The notes: generated from the letters alone by a model not told the origin. DNA of 64,000 bases from an uncultured Amylibacter sp. (GCA_947497475.1 CANMGS010000001.1:1447747-1511746); one strand, 5' to 3'. Counted from the stretch's first letter, positions 53,601-63,451 are shown. Program-made: numbers and translations.

Positions 53601-53619
53601 GTGCGTGGAGGCCACGCAC
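53601..53619. other. Stem-loop between convergent genes
   Basis: GTGCGTGG / CCACGCAC with a 3-nt loop between the DUF2806 gene and ettA. No T run, so it may be a weak terminator or repeat. Confidence 0.5.
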
Positions 53620-53632
53620 CCCTAGGGTGCCA

Positions 53633-55288
53633 TTAACGTGTAAACTTCTTATACTTCACCCGTGTTGGCTCCAATGCATCTGGCCCCAGACGACGTTTCT
53701 TATCTTCCTCATAATCTTCAAAGTTGCCTTCGAACCATTCGACGTGGCTGTTGCCCTCGAAGGCCAGCATGTGGGTACATATGCGGTCTAGGAAAAAGCG
53801 GTCGTGGGAAATGACCACGGCGCAGCCTGCGAAGTCGCTGATGGCGGCCTCTAGCGCGCTGAGTGTTTCGACGTCCAGATCGTTTGTTGGCTCATCCAGC
53901 AGCAATACGTTTCCGCCGTCTTTTAGCAATTTCGCCATGTGGACGCGGTTGCGTTCACCGCCTGAGAGTAGCCCAAGTGGTTTTTGTTGATCGCCGCCTT
54001 TGAAGTTGAAGGACGAGCAATAGGCGCGGCTGTTCATTTCGGCGTCGCCCAACATGATGATGTCTTGGCCACCGCTGATTTCATCCCATACGGTTTTTTT
54101 GTCGTCGAGTGCGTCGCGGGATTGATCGACGTAGGAGAGTTTGACTGTATCGCCCAGCTCGATTGTGCCGCTGTCTGGTGTTTCTTGGCCTGTGAGCATG
54201 CGGAAGAGGGTGGATTTACCCGCACCGTTGGGGCCGATGACGCCGACGATGCCGCCCGGTGGCAGGGAGAAGGACAGGTCGTCGATCAGTAGGTTATCGC
54301 CGTAGGCTTTGGAAATGCCGTTTACATCGATCGCTTTGTTGCCCAGACGCGGGCCGTTCGGGATGATGATCTGTGCTTTGCCGATTTTATCGAGTTCGGA
54401 TTGGCCAGCGAGTTCGTTATAGGCGTTGATACGCGCCTTTTGTTTGGCTTGGCGGGCTTTTTGACCACGACGCATCCATTCCAATTCGCGTGCGAGCGTT
54501 TTGGATTTGGATTTGTCTTCGCGGGCTTCTTGTTCCATGCGTTTGGCTTTTTGTTCCAGCCATGCAGAGTAGTTGCCCTCGTATGGGATGCCGCGACCAC
54601 GGTCGAGTTCTAGGATCCATGATGTGATGCTATCAAGGAAGTAGCGGTCGTGGGTGACGATCAGGCAGGTGCCTTTGTAATCGATCAGGTGGTTTTGCAA
54701 CCATGCGATTGTTTCAGCGTCAAGGTGGTTGGTTGGCTCGTCGAGGAGCAACATGTCTGGTTTTTCCAGCAGCAGTTTACACAGGGCGACACGGCGGCGT
54801 TCACCGCCTGAAAGGGTTGCTGTGTCTGCGTCATCTGCTGGGCAACGCAGGGCTTCCATCGCGATGTCGATGGAGGCGTCTAGGTTCCACAGGTCGTCTG
54901 CATCGATCTGGTCTTGCAGTTGCGCCATTTCATCGGCGGTTTCTTCGGAATAGTTCATCGCCAGTTCGTTGTATTTGTCGAGGATGGCTTTTTTCTCGGC
55001 CACGGCCAGCATGACGTTGTCGCGCACGTTTAAGCTGTCGTCCAATTCTGGTTCTTGGGACAGGTAGCCGATTGTAGCACCTTTGGCGGCCCATGCTTCG
55101 CCGCTAAAGTCTTTGTCTTGGCCTGACATGATGCGCATCAGGGTGGATTTACCTGTGCCGTTCACGCCGACAACGCCGATTTTGACGCCCGGGAGGAAGG
55201 ACAGGTGGATGTTCTCAAAGCATTTTTTGCCACCTGGGTAAGTTTTGGAAACGCCTTCCATGTGGTATACGTATTGATAAGATGCCAT
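53633..55288 (-). CDS. ettA: ABC-F translation factor EttA
   Basis: A 551-residue soluble ABC-F protein with two ATPase domains: Walker A GVNGTGKST near residue 40 and GPNGAGKST near 355, signatures LSGGERRR and LSGGERNR, and Walker B LLLDEPTNHLD and LLLDEPTNDLD. The inter-domain linker (about 240-300) is Lys/Arg-rich (KAKRMEQEAREDKSKS). EttA binds the ribosome E site and regulates the first peptide bond by ATP level. Length is typical. No membrane part is present. Confidence 0.95.
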   Translation of the reverse strand: MASYQYVYHMEGVSKTYPGGKKCFENIHLSFLPGVKIGVVGVNGTGKSTLMRIMSGQDKDFSGEAWAAKGATIGYLSQEPELDDSLNVRDNVMLAVAEKKAILDKYNELAMNYSEETADEMAQLQDQIDADDLWNLDASIDIAMEALRCPADDADTATLSGGERRRVALCKLLLEKPDMLLLDEPTNHLDAETIAWLQNHLIDYKGTCLIVTHDRYFLDSITSWILELDRGRGIPYEGNYSAWLEQKAKRMEQEAREDKSKSKTLARELEWMRRGQKARQAKQKARINAYNELAGQSELDKIGKAQIIIPNGPRLGNKAIDVNGISKAYGDNLLIDDLSFSLPPGGIVGVIGPNGAGKSTLFRMLTGQETPDSGTIELGDTVKLSYVDQSRDALDDKKTVWDEISGGQDIIMLGDAEMNSRAYCSSFNFKGGDQQKPLGLLSGGERNRVHMAKLLKDGGNVLLLDEPTNDLDVETLSALEAAISDFAGCAVVISHDRFFLDRICTHMLAFEGNSHVEWFEGNFEDYEEDKKRRLGPDALEPTRVKYKKFTR

Positions 55289-55432
55289 TTTGAGAGCCCT
55301 TTTGTGCGAAATTACTATGGGTTGTTGTATTTTTTAATGGGGTGATGTGCAAACGGGAAATCGCATTGTATTGCGGAAAAATCTGGTGTTTTAAGGGGGA
55401 AATCCGAAATATCTGGATAAAGGTGATTTGAT

Positions 55433-55555
55433 ATGAAGATAAGCGGTTTGATTTTGGTTGTTGTGTTGGCTGGCTGTGCATCATCGGCTGGTGTGACACA
55501 GACGAATACGTTGGATGCGTTTCCATCCAATGAAGAATTCTTTTTGGACGAGTGA
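55433..55555 (+). CDS. 40-residue lipoprotein
   Basis: A very short ORF: MKISGLILVVVLAGCASS, lipobox LAGC with Cys15, then an acidic tail ending FFLDE. AAGGTG lies 7 nt upstream of ATG 55433. Composition is a clear lipoprotein signal, so it is probably expressed despite its size. Function unknown. Confidence 0.7.
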   Translation: MKISGLILVVVLAGCASSAGVTQTNTLDAFPSNEEFFLDE

Positions 55556-55662
55556 TAAACTTTCCATAACGGGTATTTGAAGTTTTGCTATGGCATGTTG
55601 ATTCATCATTTTTGAAAAGTTTCGTTAGGGTTCTGGTACAGAAATTTAATAGGAGACTGGAA

Positions 55663-55791
55663 ATGATTAATTATGCGATGAGCATGGCCAACGGCAAAGT
55701 TGGTACTGTAGCGAAATGCTTAGTTGTGTTGGGTTTGGTTGCAGCTTGTGGTGATGTAGGCGGCGGCGGTTTCATCGACGCAGGTAGCTGA
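55663..55791 (+). CDS. 42-residue small protein with lipobox-like Cys
   Basis: MINYAMSMANGKVGTVAKC, then LVVLGLVAACGDVGG: a hydrophobic segment ending in VAAC resembles a lipobox. AGGAGA lies about 7 nt upstream. A strong terminator follows at 55799. Proteins of this type are short entericidin-like lipoproteins, but the family is not certain. Longer upstream frame to 55585 has no ribosome-binding site. Confidence 0.6.
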   Translation: MINYAMSMANGKVGTVAKCLVVLGLVAACGDVGGGGFIDAGS

Positions 55792-55798
55792 TGATAAT

Positions 55799-55823
55799 GG
55801 GGGCTTTTTGCCCCCGTTTTTTT
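55799..55823 (+). terminator. Rho-independent terminator
   Basis: Stem GGGGGC / GCCCCC with a TTTTT loop and a following T run. It ends the small-lipoprotein transcript before the siderophore-interacting gene. Confidence 0.95.
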
Positions 55824-55897
55824 ACTATAAATAACCGATATGACCTACAGACCTAGCCCAGCGCCAATCTGTGGTTTTTTCATGTAAGGACGTATCT

Positions 55898-56689
55898 ATG
55901 ACAAAACCCAAAAAACCTGCCCCACGTATTTTAACGGTTAAAGAAGCCTTTTACCTGACGCCACATATGATCCGCGTTGTGTTTCAAGGGCCTGAATTAA
56001 CATCTGTTTATGCAGGTTGTGCAGGGGCGAATTGTAAGATTTTTGTGCCTGAGATTGGGCAATCACGCGCTGATTTTGAAGCTTGTTTCATGGATGGACC
56101 TGCACCTGTGAAACGGACATATACTGTACGCAGTTTTGATCCTGACACTCTGGAAATGGTGATTGATTTTGTAGCGCATGGCGATGAAGGGCCTGCGAGT
56201 GCTTGGGCTATGCGCGCTAAGGCTGGATCATTTCTTGGATTTGCAGGGCCAAGTGAAGTGAAAATCAAAGACTTTTATGCAGATTGGTATTTGGTTGCTG
56301 CGGATATGTCTGCACTTCCTGTTGCAGCGGCCGCATTGGAAGCTATGCCGCGGGATGCAAAAGGTGTCGCCATCTTTGAGGTGCAATCGCCAGAAGATGC
56401 GCAAGATTTGGATGCGCCTGTTGGTGTTGATATCCATTGGTTGGTTCAAGAAAACCCGCATAAACCATCGACCGCCCAAGAGGAATTCATGCGCAACATG
56501 GTTTGGCCGACAGGTGTGGTGCAAACCTGTGTTGCTGGTGAAAGCGGCGTGATTAAAGCAATCCGTGGCTATTTTACCCGTGAACGAGAGCTGCCGCGCG
56601 AAGATGTTTATATTTCTGGTTATTGGAAGATCGGTTTGATTGAAGATGAGCATCAATTGGTGAAACGCCAAGAAGCAGCTGCTGTTTAA
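55898..56689 (+). CDS. Siderophore-interacting protein (ferric reductase, FAD/NAD(P)H type)
   Basis: A 263-residue SIP-family flavoprotein. The N-terminal FAD domain has KRTYTVRSFD, the flavin-binding R-x-Y-[TS] motif, and DFVAHGDEGPASAWAM. The C-terminal domain has DWYLVAADMSALPVAAAALE and ends with SGYWKIGLIEDEH, the conserved Trp/Tyr end. It reduces Fe3+-siderophores in the cytosol. ATG 55898 is chosen because AAGGA lies about 8 nt upstream; a longer upstream frame is not family-like. No siderophore transport genes are adjacent. Confidence 0.93.
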   Translation: MTKPKKPAPRILTVKEAFYLTPHMIRVVFQGPELTSVYAGCAGANCKIFVPEIGQSRADFEACFMDGPAPVKRTYTVRSFDPDTLEMVIDFVAHGDEGPASAWAMRAKAGSFLGFAGPSEVKIKDFYADWYLVAADMSALPVAAAALEAMPRDAKGVAIFEVQSPEDAQDLDAPVGVDIHWLVQENPHKPSTAQEEFMRNMVWPTGVVQTCVAGESGVIKAIRGYFTRERELPREDVYISGYWKIGLIEDEHQLVKRQEAAAV

Positions 56690-56769
56690 GCGATTACGTT
56701 ACGTTTTCGTAGACTCACTATATCTGCATACATAGCATTTGCCTATCAAAACGAATTCATGGGGGCGTT

Positions 56770-58224
56770 ATGCGAAAGCTATTTTTGCGGACAATTGGTA
56801 TAGTTTTATTCCTGATAATTGGTTTGTCTATTGTAATAGGGATAAACACTGCGCGTTATCAGCCCGCTGACCATAGCAGTGCGGAAGCTTTTGCATTGGG
56901 AGCTGATTTAGATCGTGCTGTGCAGAACCTATCGCGCGCAGTGCAATACCAAACGATTTCCGCAAAGCGTGATCAGATTGAATTCGATGGATTCCTTTCA
57001 TTTCTAGAGACGGCTTATCCAATTGTTTATTCAAAGATGGAAATGGTTAAACTGGACGCTGATACCCCTTTGTTTAAATGGACAGGTACAGATGAAAGTT
57101 TGCAACCTGTATTATTAGCGGCGCATTACGACGTTGTGCCAATTGCGCCTTGGTCTTTGGAAAAATGGGATCATGAGCCTTTTTCTGGGGCTGTTGATGA
57201 TGGCTATGTTTGGGGACGTGGCACATTGGATGATAAAGGTGCTTTGATTGCAATTCTTTCAGCAGTTGAGCATTTGATAACAACAGGGTTTACCCCCAAA
57301 CGCACTGTTTATCTGAGCTTTGGCGGTGATGAAGAGGTGGGCGGAACTGGTGCCAAAGCTGTTGCTGAATATTTGAAAGGGAATGATATCCAATTGGCTT
57401 GGTCCTTGGATGAAGGATCTTTTGTTTTGGATGATGTTGTACCAGGTCTGGATGTGCCTGTTGCTAGTATTAACCTGTCTGAAAAAGGCTATGTGACGGT
57501 TAAACTGGTGGCCGAGGCTGACGGAGGGCATTCAGCATTGCCGCCGCGTGTGACGACTGTGGGACGTATTGCGCGTGCTGTGAGCCGTTTACAGGATGAA
57601 CCTGTTTCTGGTGGTTTGGACGGCGTTTCCGCTGAGTTTTTTGATGGTTTAGGGCGACATTTTACATTGGAAAAACGTGCGTTGTTTGCCAATCGGTGGT
57701 TGTTTAACCCGTTATTGGAGGCAATTTTGTCGGGCTCGGCATCTACGGATGCCATGCTTAGAACGACCACGGCGCCAACTATGGTGACAGGTTCGAACAA
57801 AGAGAATGTTTTAGCGTCACAAGCAACGGCAACTGTTAACTTTCGTATTCATCCCAGAGATACAGTTGATGATATCGTAAACCATGTGATTGAAGTGATT
57901 GATGACGAGAATATTGAGGTTGTTGTCGATAGAGATGCAGCATCTGAGGCATCCCCTGTTGCGAGTAATTCCACCGATGGATACCGCGATATTGAGACAT
58001 CTATTATATCTGTATTTGGACCGATTGCATCGGTGCCTGGTTTAACGATTGCAGCTACAGATGCGCGTCATTATGCGAAAGCGTCTGATGCGGCTTACAG
58101 AATTAATCCATTTATTGTGAATAATGATGATATTGCGCGCTTTCACGGTATTAATGAAAGGCTTTCTGTCGAGAATTTAGAGCGAGGCATTGATTTTTAT
58201 GGGTCTTTGCTGCGTAAGCAATAA
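56770..58224 (+). CDS. M20-family carboxypeptidase (membrane-anchored)
   Basis: A 484-residue metallopeptidase. A single N-terminal helix (LFLRTIGIVLFLIIGLSIVIGI, about 3-24) anchors it. Zinc ligands are in AAHYDVVPI, GRGTLDDKG and FGGDEEVGG, and the dimerisation region follows from about 230. The last ligand His is in DARHYA. It hydrolyses peptides or N-acyl amino acids. Its long N-terminal insertion resembles the yeast CPS1-like bacterial branch. No partner genes nearby. Confidence 0.93.
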   Translation: MRKLFLRTIGIVLFLIIGLSIVIGINTARYQPADHSSAEAFALGADLDRAVQNLSRAVQYQTISAKRDQIEFDGFLSFLETAYPIVYSKMEMVKLDADTPLFKWTGTDESLQPVLLAAHYDVVPIAPWSLEKWDHEPFSGAVDDGYVWGRGTLDDKGALIAILSAVEHLITTGFTPKRTVYLSFGGDEEVGGTGAKAVAEYLKGNDIQLAWSLDEGSFVLDDVVPGLDVPVASINLSEKGYVTVKLVAEADGGHSALPPRVTTVGRIARAVSRLQDEPVSGGLDGVSAEFFDGLGRHFTLEKRALFANRWLFNPLLEAILSGSASTDAMLRTTTAPTMVTGSNKENVLASQATATVNFRIHPRDTVDDIVNHVIEVIDDENIEVVVDRDAASEASPVASNSTDGYRDIETSIISVFGPIASVPGLTIAATDARHYAKASDAAYRINPFIVNNDDIARFHGINERLSVENLERGIDFYGSLLRKQ

Positions 58225-58246
58225 TCGACCGTTATTTAGGGAGGTT

Positions 58247-58284
58247 CCCCAGCAGATTAAGGGAAAAGGGAGCACCTGCTGGGG
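58247..58284. other. Stem-loop between convergent M20 and small-protein genes
   Basis: Perfect 9-bp stem CCCCAGCAG / CTGCTGGGG with a 20-nt loop. There is no T run on either side, so it may be a weak terminator or a processing site. Confidence 0.55.
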
Positions 58285-58298
58285 TCAAGGATACGGAC

Positions 58299-58508
58299 CT
58301 AATTGTCCGCGTCTTGTTCTTTTTTCGCGTTTAGCACGATAATTTGAGGAGAAGCTGTGTCTTCTTTCGCGACAGTTGCTTTTTCTGCATCTTGGTTAAA
58401 TTCTGCATAGAATGTTGGAATATATCCTGGGATGTCAAAATCCCCTGCAAATGATGCAGTTGGAGCTAATGCTAGAGCGGCTGCTGCGGCTACGATTAAG
58501 TTTCTCAT
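58299..58508 (-). CDS. Small secreted hypothetical protein
   Basis: A 69-residue exported protein. The signal peptide ends TASFAGD and the mature part is acidic (FNQDAEKATVAKED) with a C-terminal DADN. AAGGAAAGA lies upstream of the ATG. Function unknown. It is divergent from the LysR gene. Confidence 0.7.
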   Translation of the reverse strand: MRNLIVAAAAALALAPTASFAGDFDIPGYIPTFYAEFNQDAEKATVAKEDTASPQIIVLNAKKEQDADN

Positions 58509-58659
58509 TTTCTTTCCTTTCGTTGCGCTGGGAGGTGCGCGGTTGAAAACAAGTGATCAATTGTGATCGCTGTTGACCTAACGTTACTGTGAGTCGCATT
58601 AGGCGTGTATACTAAATAAAGTTATTTCATTATTTTGAAAAATCGTATAATGTGGATTT

Positions 58660-59595
58660 ATGTTACCAAATCTGAAATCACTGGCGGTTTTCGCCAAAGT
58701 TGCTGAGACAGGATCGTTTTCTGGGGCGGCAAATGTGTTGGGAATATCTGCGCCTGTTGTCAGCCAGCATATTTCCCAGCTTGAGGAAACATTGGATACG
58801 GCACTAGTCTATCGTTCCACACGGTCACTGACATTGACCGATGCGGGGCAGAAATTATCCAAATATGCGCATGAAATGTTGGATGCGGCTGAAACAGGTT
58901 TGGAAGAACTGCAAAATGTGATGGTTAGTCCACGTGGGAAGCTATCTGTGTCTATGCCCAGTTTTATGGCGTCGCCGAAGTTTACGAGGCTTCTGGCTGA
59001 TTTCATGGATACATATCCTGATGTGTATTTGGAAGTTTGTTATGAGACAGGCAATCATAATTTGAACGAAAGTGGATATGATCTGGCTATTCAGTTAGGT
59101 GATATCTCGGATAGTAATTTTATGGTTCGCAAGCTGACGGAAGGCCATGCGTGTTTGTATGCAAGTCCTGAGTTGATTGAAAAAATGGGTCCTGTTGAGG
59201 AACCTGAAGATTTTGAACGGTTAGGGTATCCATTTATCTGTGAGACAGGGTGGCCACAGATGGTTTTGCACAAAACCGGTGATAGTGAACGTGTTTTTGA
59301 GAGTGAACTGGGTTATAAGGTTTGGCCGCAAAATAAGTTTTGGTGCAACAATGGCGAAGCGAAGAAGCAAATGGCGCTTTTGGGACGCGGTGTGACTTGG
59401 TTGCCAGAGATGTATGTGGTGAATGAAGTTGCTGCTGGAACATTGGTGCGTATATTGCCCGAATGGACCAGTGAACGCGTGGGGGTCTATGCTGTTTGGC
59501 CACGCAATGCAGGCAGTCGCAGCCTGACCCGCTTGTTTCTAGAGTTTATGGTTGAGAAGTTTATCAAAGGTATGAAGCGCGATAAGGCGGCTTAA
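58660..59595 (+). CDS. LysR-family transcriptional regulator
   Basis: A 311-residue LTTR. The N-terminal winged helix (LKSLAVFAKVAETGSFSGAA, VVSQHISQLEETL) is followed by the linker helix and a substrate-binding domain of about 210 residues. Target and inducer are unknown. It lies between a small exported protein gene (divergent) and the nad operon (same strand, 86 bp before nadA), but does not necessarily control either. Confidence 0.95.
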   Translation: MLPNLKSLAVFAKVAETGSFSGAANVLGISAPVVSQHISQLEETLDTALVYRSTRSLTLTDAGQKLSKYAHEMLDAAETGLEELQNVMVSPRGKLSVSMPSFMASPKFTRLLADFMDTYPDVYLEVCYETGNHNLNESGYDLAIQLGDISDSNFMVRKLTEGHACLYASPELIEKMGPVEEPEDFERLGYPFICETGWPQMVLHKTGDSERVFESELGYKVWPQNKFWCNNGEAKKQMALLGRGVTWLPEMYVVNEVAAGTLVRILPEWTSERVGVYAVWPRNAGSRSLTRLFLEFMVEKFIKGMKRDKAA

Positions 59596-59681
59596 ATGGC
59601 TATTTTTACTAAATATGCCTTCTAATTCTTTGAATTAGCCCTTAGTTATTAACCAACTGAACATAATCCAAAGGGTTTATC

Positions 59682-60725
59682 ATGATTATTCCTGGTAGTG
59701 CCGAAATGAAATCACAACTTGAAGCGGCTTTTGATCTGGAGCCGTCATTGGCTTTGGCAAAGGAAACCCGCCATTTGCATGAACGCTGTGATCGTGTGAT
59801 CCCAGATGCTGATTGGGCGCGTCATGCGCCGTACATTGTTGCGATTAACAAGCTGAAAAAAGAAAAAGATGCTGTGATTTTGGCGCATAACTATATGACG
59901 CCTGATATTTTCCACGGTGTTGCGGATATTGTGGGCGACAGTCTGCAATTGGCGATTGAAGCCACAAAGGTTAAGGAAAGTGTCATCGTTCAAGGCGGTG
60001 TGCATTTTATGGCGGAAACGTCTAAAATCCTGTCACCTGAAAAAACTGTGCTTATCCCTGACAGCCGTGCGGGCTGTTCTTTGGCGGAAAGCATTACAGC
60101 GGCAGATATTGCCAAGATGCGTGAAGCCAATCCAGGTGCGCCTGTGGTGTCTTATGTGAACACAACTGCGGAAGTGAAAGCAGCGTCTGATATTTGTTGT
60201 ACATCATCCAATGCTGTTCAGATTATTGATAGCATGGACAGCGATGTTGTGATCATGACACCAGACGGCCATTTGGCACAGAACGTTGCCAAGCAAACGA
60301 AGAAGAAGATCGTTTATTGGGAAGGTGCTTGTGAGGTTCATATCGAGTTCAAGGCGGATGAATTACGCGAATACCGTAAATACGAGCCTGATGCTGTGAT
60401 TATTGCACACCCAGAATGCCCAACAGATGTTGTGGATGAGGCTGATTTCAGCGGCTCTACATCTGGAATGATTAACTTTGTGCGTGAAAACCAACCAGAG
60501 AAGGTTCTGTTGATTACGGAATGTTCCATGGGGTCAAATATTGCGGATGAAGTGCCAGAGGTGAATTTCCTTGGGCCATGTAATTTGTGCCCGCATATGC
60601 AGCGTATCACATTAGAGAAAATTCTTTGGTCATTGCACACGGGAACTGAAGAGGTTACCGTTGATCCAGCTCTAGCGGAGAAGGCGCGCTTAGCCGTACA
60701 ACGTATGATTGATGTGAAGATCTAA
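59682..60725 (+). CDS. nadA: Quinolinate synthase
   Basis: A 347-residue [4Fe-4S] enzyme that makes quinolinate from iminoaspartate and DHAP in NAD synthesis. Cluster Cys are in [19 protein letters not shown] and [16 protein letters not shown] and GDSLQLA are the family motifs. It lies 1 bp before nadB. The unit is nadA-nadB-(small lipoprotein)-nadC-nadD. Confidence 0.97.
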   Translation: MIIPGSAEMKSQLEAAFDLEPSLALAKETRHLHERCDRVIPDADWARHAPYIVAINKLKKEKDAVILAHNYMTPDIFHGVADIVGDSLQLAIEATKVKESVIVQGGVHFMAETSKILSPEKTVLIPDSRAGCSLAESITAADIAKMREANPGAPVVSYVNTTAEVKAASDICCTSSNAVQIIDSMDSDVVIMTPDGHLAQNVAKQTKKKIVYWEGACEVHIEFKADELREYRKYEPDAVIIAHPECPTDVVDEADFSGSTSGMINFVRENQPEKVLLITECSMGSNIADEVPEVNFLGPCNLCPHMQRITLEKILWSLHTGTEEVTVDPALAEKARLAVQRMIDVKI

Positions 60726-60726
60726 T

Positions 60727-62274
60727 TTGAGCGAACAGCATAATATTCTGATTATTGGCGCAGGCCTTGCTGGCCTGTATGCCGCGTTAAGTTTGGCGCC
60801 GCGACCTGTGACTGTGCTGTCGCCTAAACCGCTTGGGTATGGGGCATCCAGTGCTTGGGCGCAGGGTGGTGTTGCGGCTGCTATGCATAAGAATGATACG
60901 CCAGAAGCGCATGCCGAGGATACGGTGAATGCCGGGGACGGCATTGTTGATGCTGATATCGCATCCTTTGTGACATCAAAGGCAAAAGAGCATGTTCTGG
61001 AATTGGCCGAGGTTGGCACACCGTTTGATCGGACGAAGGATGGTGATTTCGTCATGTCCAAAGAAGCCGCACATGGATTTGCCCGTGTGGTGCGTGTCAA
61101 AGGTGATCAGGCAGGTGCTGCCATTATGGAGACCTTGATCAAGGAAGTGGCGGAAACGCCGTCGATTACTGTGATCGAAGGGGCGACTGCGCTGGAATTG
61201 CTGGTCGAGAATAATGAAATGCAAGGCGTTGTGGTGTCAGAGGACAATACGACGCCTTATGTTATTCAGGCCAAAGCTTATTTACTGGCAGCGGGTGGCG
61301 CAGGCAGCTTGTATCTGAAAACAACCAATCCACCATCTGTGCGTGGTTTGGCTGTGGGAATGGCGGCGCGTGCGGGTGCTGTGATCGCGGATGCTGAATT
61401 TGTACAGTTTCACCCAACAGCAATGGATGTTGGCATTGATCCGAACCCATTGGCAACGGAAGCGTTGCGCGGGGAAGGGGCTATCCTGATCAACAAGCAT
61501 GGCGAGCGGTATATGCTGGATGTGCATGAGGACGCAGAGCTGGCACCACGTGATATTGTGGCGCGTGAGAATTTTCGCCAGCATCAAATGGGCAATGTGC
61601 CGATGTTGGATACACGCGAAGCGATTGGTCAGCATATCAAGGATGAATTTATATCCGTGTACCGCTATTGCCAGCAATCTGGGATTGATCCAGTTAAGGA
61701 ACCTATTCCGATTGTGCCTGCTGCGCATTATCATATGGGTGGTGTGGCAACAGATAAGGCTGGTAAATCTTCGATCAAAGGGCTTTGGGTTTCTGGTGAG
61801 GCGTCTTCAACGGGTTTGCATGGGGCCAACCGATTGGCATCAAACGGTTTGTTGGAAGCTTTGGTTTATGCGGCTACTGCTGCGGATGGTATGATTAAGG
61901 CGATCAAACAAGATGGCGGGTGCGATTTTATCGAAAATTTAGCAACGCCTGATATTGGGTTTAAGTATGTGGATGAGGATGCGGTGATGGAGCTGCGTGC
62001 GATTATGTCATCCAAGGTTGGTGTTATGCGTGATGGCGATGGCATGGCGCAGGCTCTGCGCGACTTGCGTGAATTGTCAGAGCGCCATGGTGAGGTTTCG
62101 ACCAATTTTGATAATATGCTAGCAGCGGCGACTTTGATTGCTGCGGCTGCGTATAACCGTAAAGAGTCTCGTGGGGGGCATTACCGTACGGATTATCCTG
62201 ATAAGGATGATAGTATGCAGCACCGTACTGAGATCACTTATGCCGAAGCGATGACTTTGCGCGATAGTTTGTAG
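60727..62274 (+). CDS. nadB: L-aspartate oxidase
   Basis: A 515-residue FAD enzyme oxidising aspartate to iminoaspartate. The dinucleotide motif is IGAGLAGLYAAL, and AWAQGGVAAA, VQFHPTAMDV and GLHGANRLASNGLLE are the fumarate-reductase-like signatures. The start is TTG 60727, one base after the nadA stop, with AT-rich sequence and no strong ribosome-binding site. It is part of the de novo NAD operon. Confidence 0.96.
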   Translation: MSEQHNILIIGAGLAGLYAALSLAPRPVTVLSPKPLGYGASSAWAQGGVAAAMHKNDTPEAHAEDTVNAGDGIVDADIASFVTSKAKEHVLELAEVGTPFDRTKDGDFVMSKEAAHGFARVVRVKGDQAGAAIMETLIKEVAETPSITVIEGATALELLVENNEMQGVVVSEDNTTPYVIQAKAYLLAAGGAGSLYLKTTNPPSVRGLAVGMAARAGAVIADAEFVQFHPTAMDVGIDPNPLATEALRGEGAILINKHGERYMLDVHEDAELAPRDIVARENFRQHQMGNVPMLDTREAIGQHIKDEFISVYRYCQQSGIDPVKEPIPIVPAAHYHMGGVATDKAGKSSIKGLWVSGEASSTGLHGANRLASNGLLEALVYAATAADGMIKAIKQDGGCDFIENLATPDIGFKYVDEDAVMELRAIMSSKVGVMRDGDGMAQALRDLRELSERHGEVSTNFDNMLAAATLIAAAAYNRKESRGGHYRTDYPDKDDSMQHRTEITYAEAMTLRDSL

Positions 62275-62280
62275 GTTTTT

Positions 62281-62577
62281 ATGACGCTAGGGGGATTCAT
62301 AAAAGTCAGTCTTACCACAGGTGCATGTATTGTTTTGGTTGCGTGCCAAGATGAACAAGCGACTGTGGTTGAGACAATTCCTGATAACGATAAATGTGTT
62401 GCTAGTGAGTTCGCTAAGTTCATAGGGCAAAGCGAAGATGTGTTGACAACAGTGGACTTGCCTAAACGCCATCGCATTATTCAGCCAAACAGTGCTGTGA
62501 CTGCTGATTACATCGAAACCAGAGTGAATTTCCTAATTGATAAATCTGGTTTGATTGAAGACGTGAAATGTTATTAA
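62281..62577 (+). CDS. I78-type peptidase-inhibitor-like lipoprotein
   Basis: A 98-residue protein. TGACIVLVAC gives a lipobox with Cys22. The mature region matches the I78 inhibitor pattern: CVASEFAKFIGQ, LPKRHRIIQPNSAVT, then YIETRVNFLIDKSGLIEDVKC. I78 proteins inhibit serine peptidases in other bacteria. It sits between nadB and nadC on the same strand with 6 and 25 bp gaps, a place where NAD operons normally have no other gene. It may be an inserted passenger that keeps the operon's direction. Confidence 0.8.
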   Translation: MTLGGFIKVSLTTGACIVLVACQDEQATVVETIPDNDKCVASEFAKFIGQSEDVLTTVDLPKRHRIIQPNSAVTADYIETRVNFLIDKSGLIEDVKCY

Positions 62578-62602
62578 TTCATATCATATGAAGGATATCC
62601 TA

Positions 62603-63451
62603 ATGAGCCATGCATCTATCCCTGATTTTCTTTTACAAGATTTGATCTCTCGGTCTTTGGACGAAGACTTGGGCGGTGCAGGTGATGTGACCAGCCGTGC
62701 AGTAATTCCTGATGGCACTGTGTATGGTGCACGGATGAATGCGCGTGACGCTGGTGTGATCAGTGGTATGCAATTGGCGCGATTATCCTTTCATACCGTT
62801 GATCCTTTGTTGAAGGTGGAAACACTTATTCCTGATGGTGGCGTGGCCAAGGCTGGCGATGTGACGATGACGATTACGGGGGATGCCAAATCAATCCTGA
62901 TGGGGGAGCGTGTGGCGTTGAACCTTGCAGGACGTTTGTCTGGGATTGCGACGATGACGGCGGCTTTTGTTGCGCAAACTAAGGGCACTAAAGCCAAGAT
63001 TACATGTACACGTAAAACAACACCCGGCTTACGTTTGGTGGAAAAAGAAGCGGTACGTCATGGCGGTGGATCAAACCACCGTTTTGGGTTGAACGATGCG
63101 ATTATGATTAAGGATAATCATATTGCAGCCGCTGGCTCGATTAAGGATGTGCTGACCCGTGCGCGCGAATTTGCATCACATATGCGCCGTATTGAGATTG
63201 AAGTTGATAACTTGAAACAGCTTGAAGAAGTGTTGAAAGTTGGTGTGGCTGATGTGGTGTTGCTGGATAATATGAGCAACGCCGATATGACCAAGGCTGT
63301 TGGTATGGTTGATGGCGCTATGGTGGTTGAAGCCAGTGGGAATATGCGGCTGGAACGGATTGCCGAAGTGTCTGCAACGGGTGTGGATTACATTTCTGTG
63401 GGGGCTTTGACCCATACGGTGACGAACCTTGATTTGGGTTTGGATTTTTAA
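62603..63451 (+). CDS. nadC: Nicotinate-nucleotide pyrophosphorylase (carboxylating)
   Basis: A 282-residue enzyme converting quinolinate and PRPP to nicotinate mononucleotide. ATG 62603 has GAAGGA 8 nt upstream; an upstream ATG at 62588 is weaker. Motifs are LDEDLGGAGDVT, CTRKTTPGLR, VRHGGGSNHRFGL and DNHIAAAG. It follows the I78 lipoprotein gene. Length is normal. Confidence 0.96.
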   Translation: MSHASIPDFLLQDLISRSLDEDLGGAGDVTSRAVIPDGTVYGARMNARDAGVISGMQLARLSFHTVDPLLKVETLIPDGGVAKAGDVTMTITGDAKSILMGERVALNLAGRLSGIATMTAAFVAQTKGTKAKITCTRKTTPGLRLVEKEAVRHGGGSNHRFGLNDAIMIKDNHIAAAGSIKDVLTRAREFASHMRRIEIEVDNLKQLEEVLKVGVADVVLLDNMSNADMTKAVGMVDGAMVVEASGNMRLERIAEVSATGVDYISVGALTHTVTNLDLGLDF

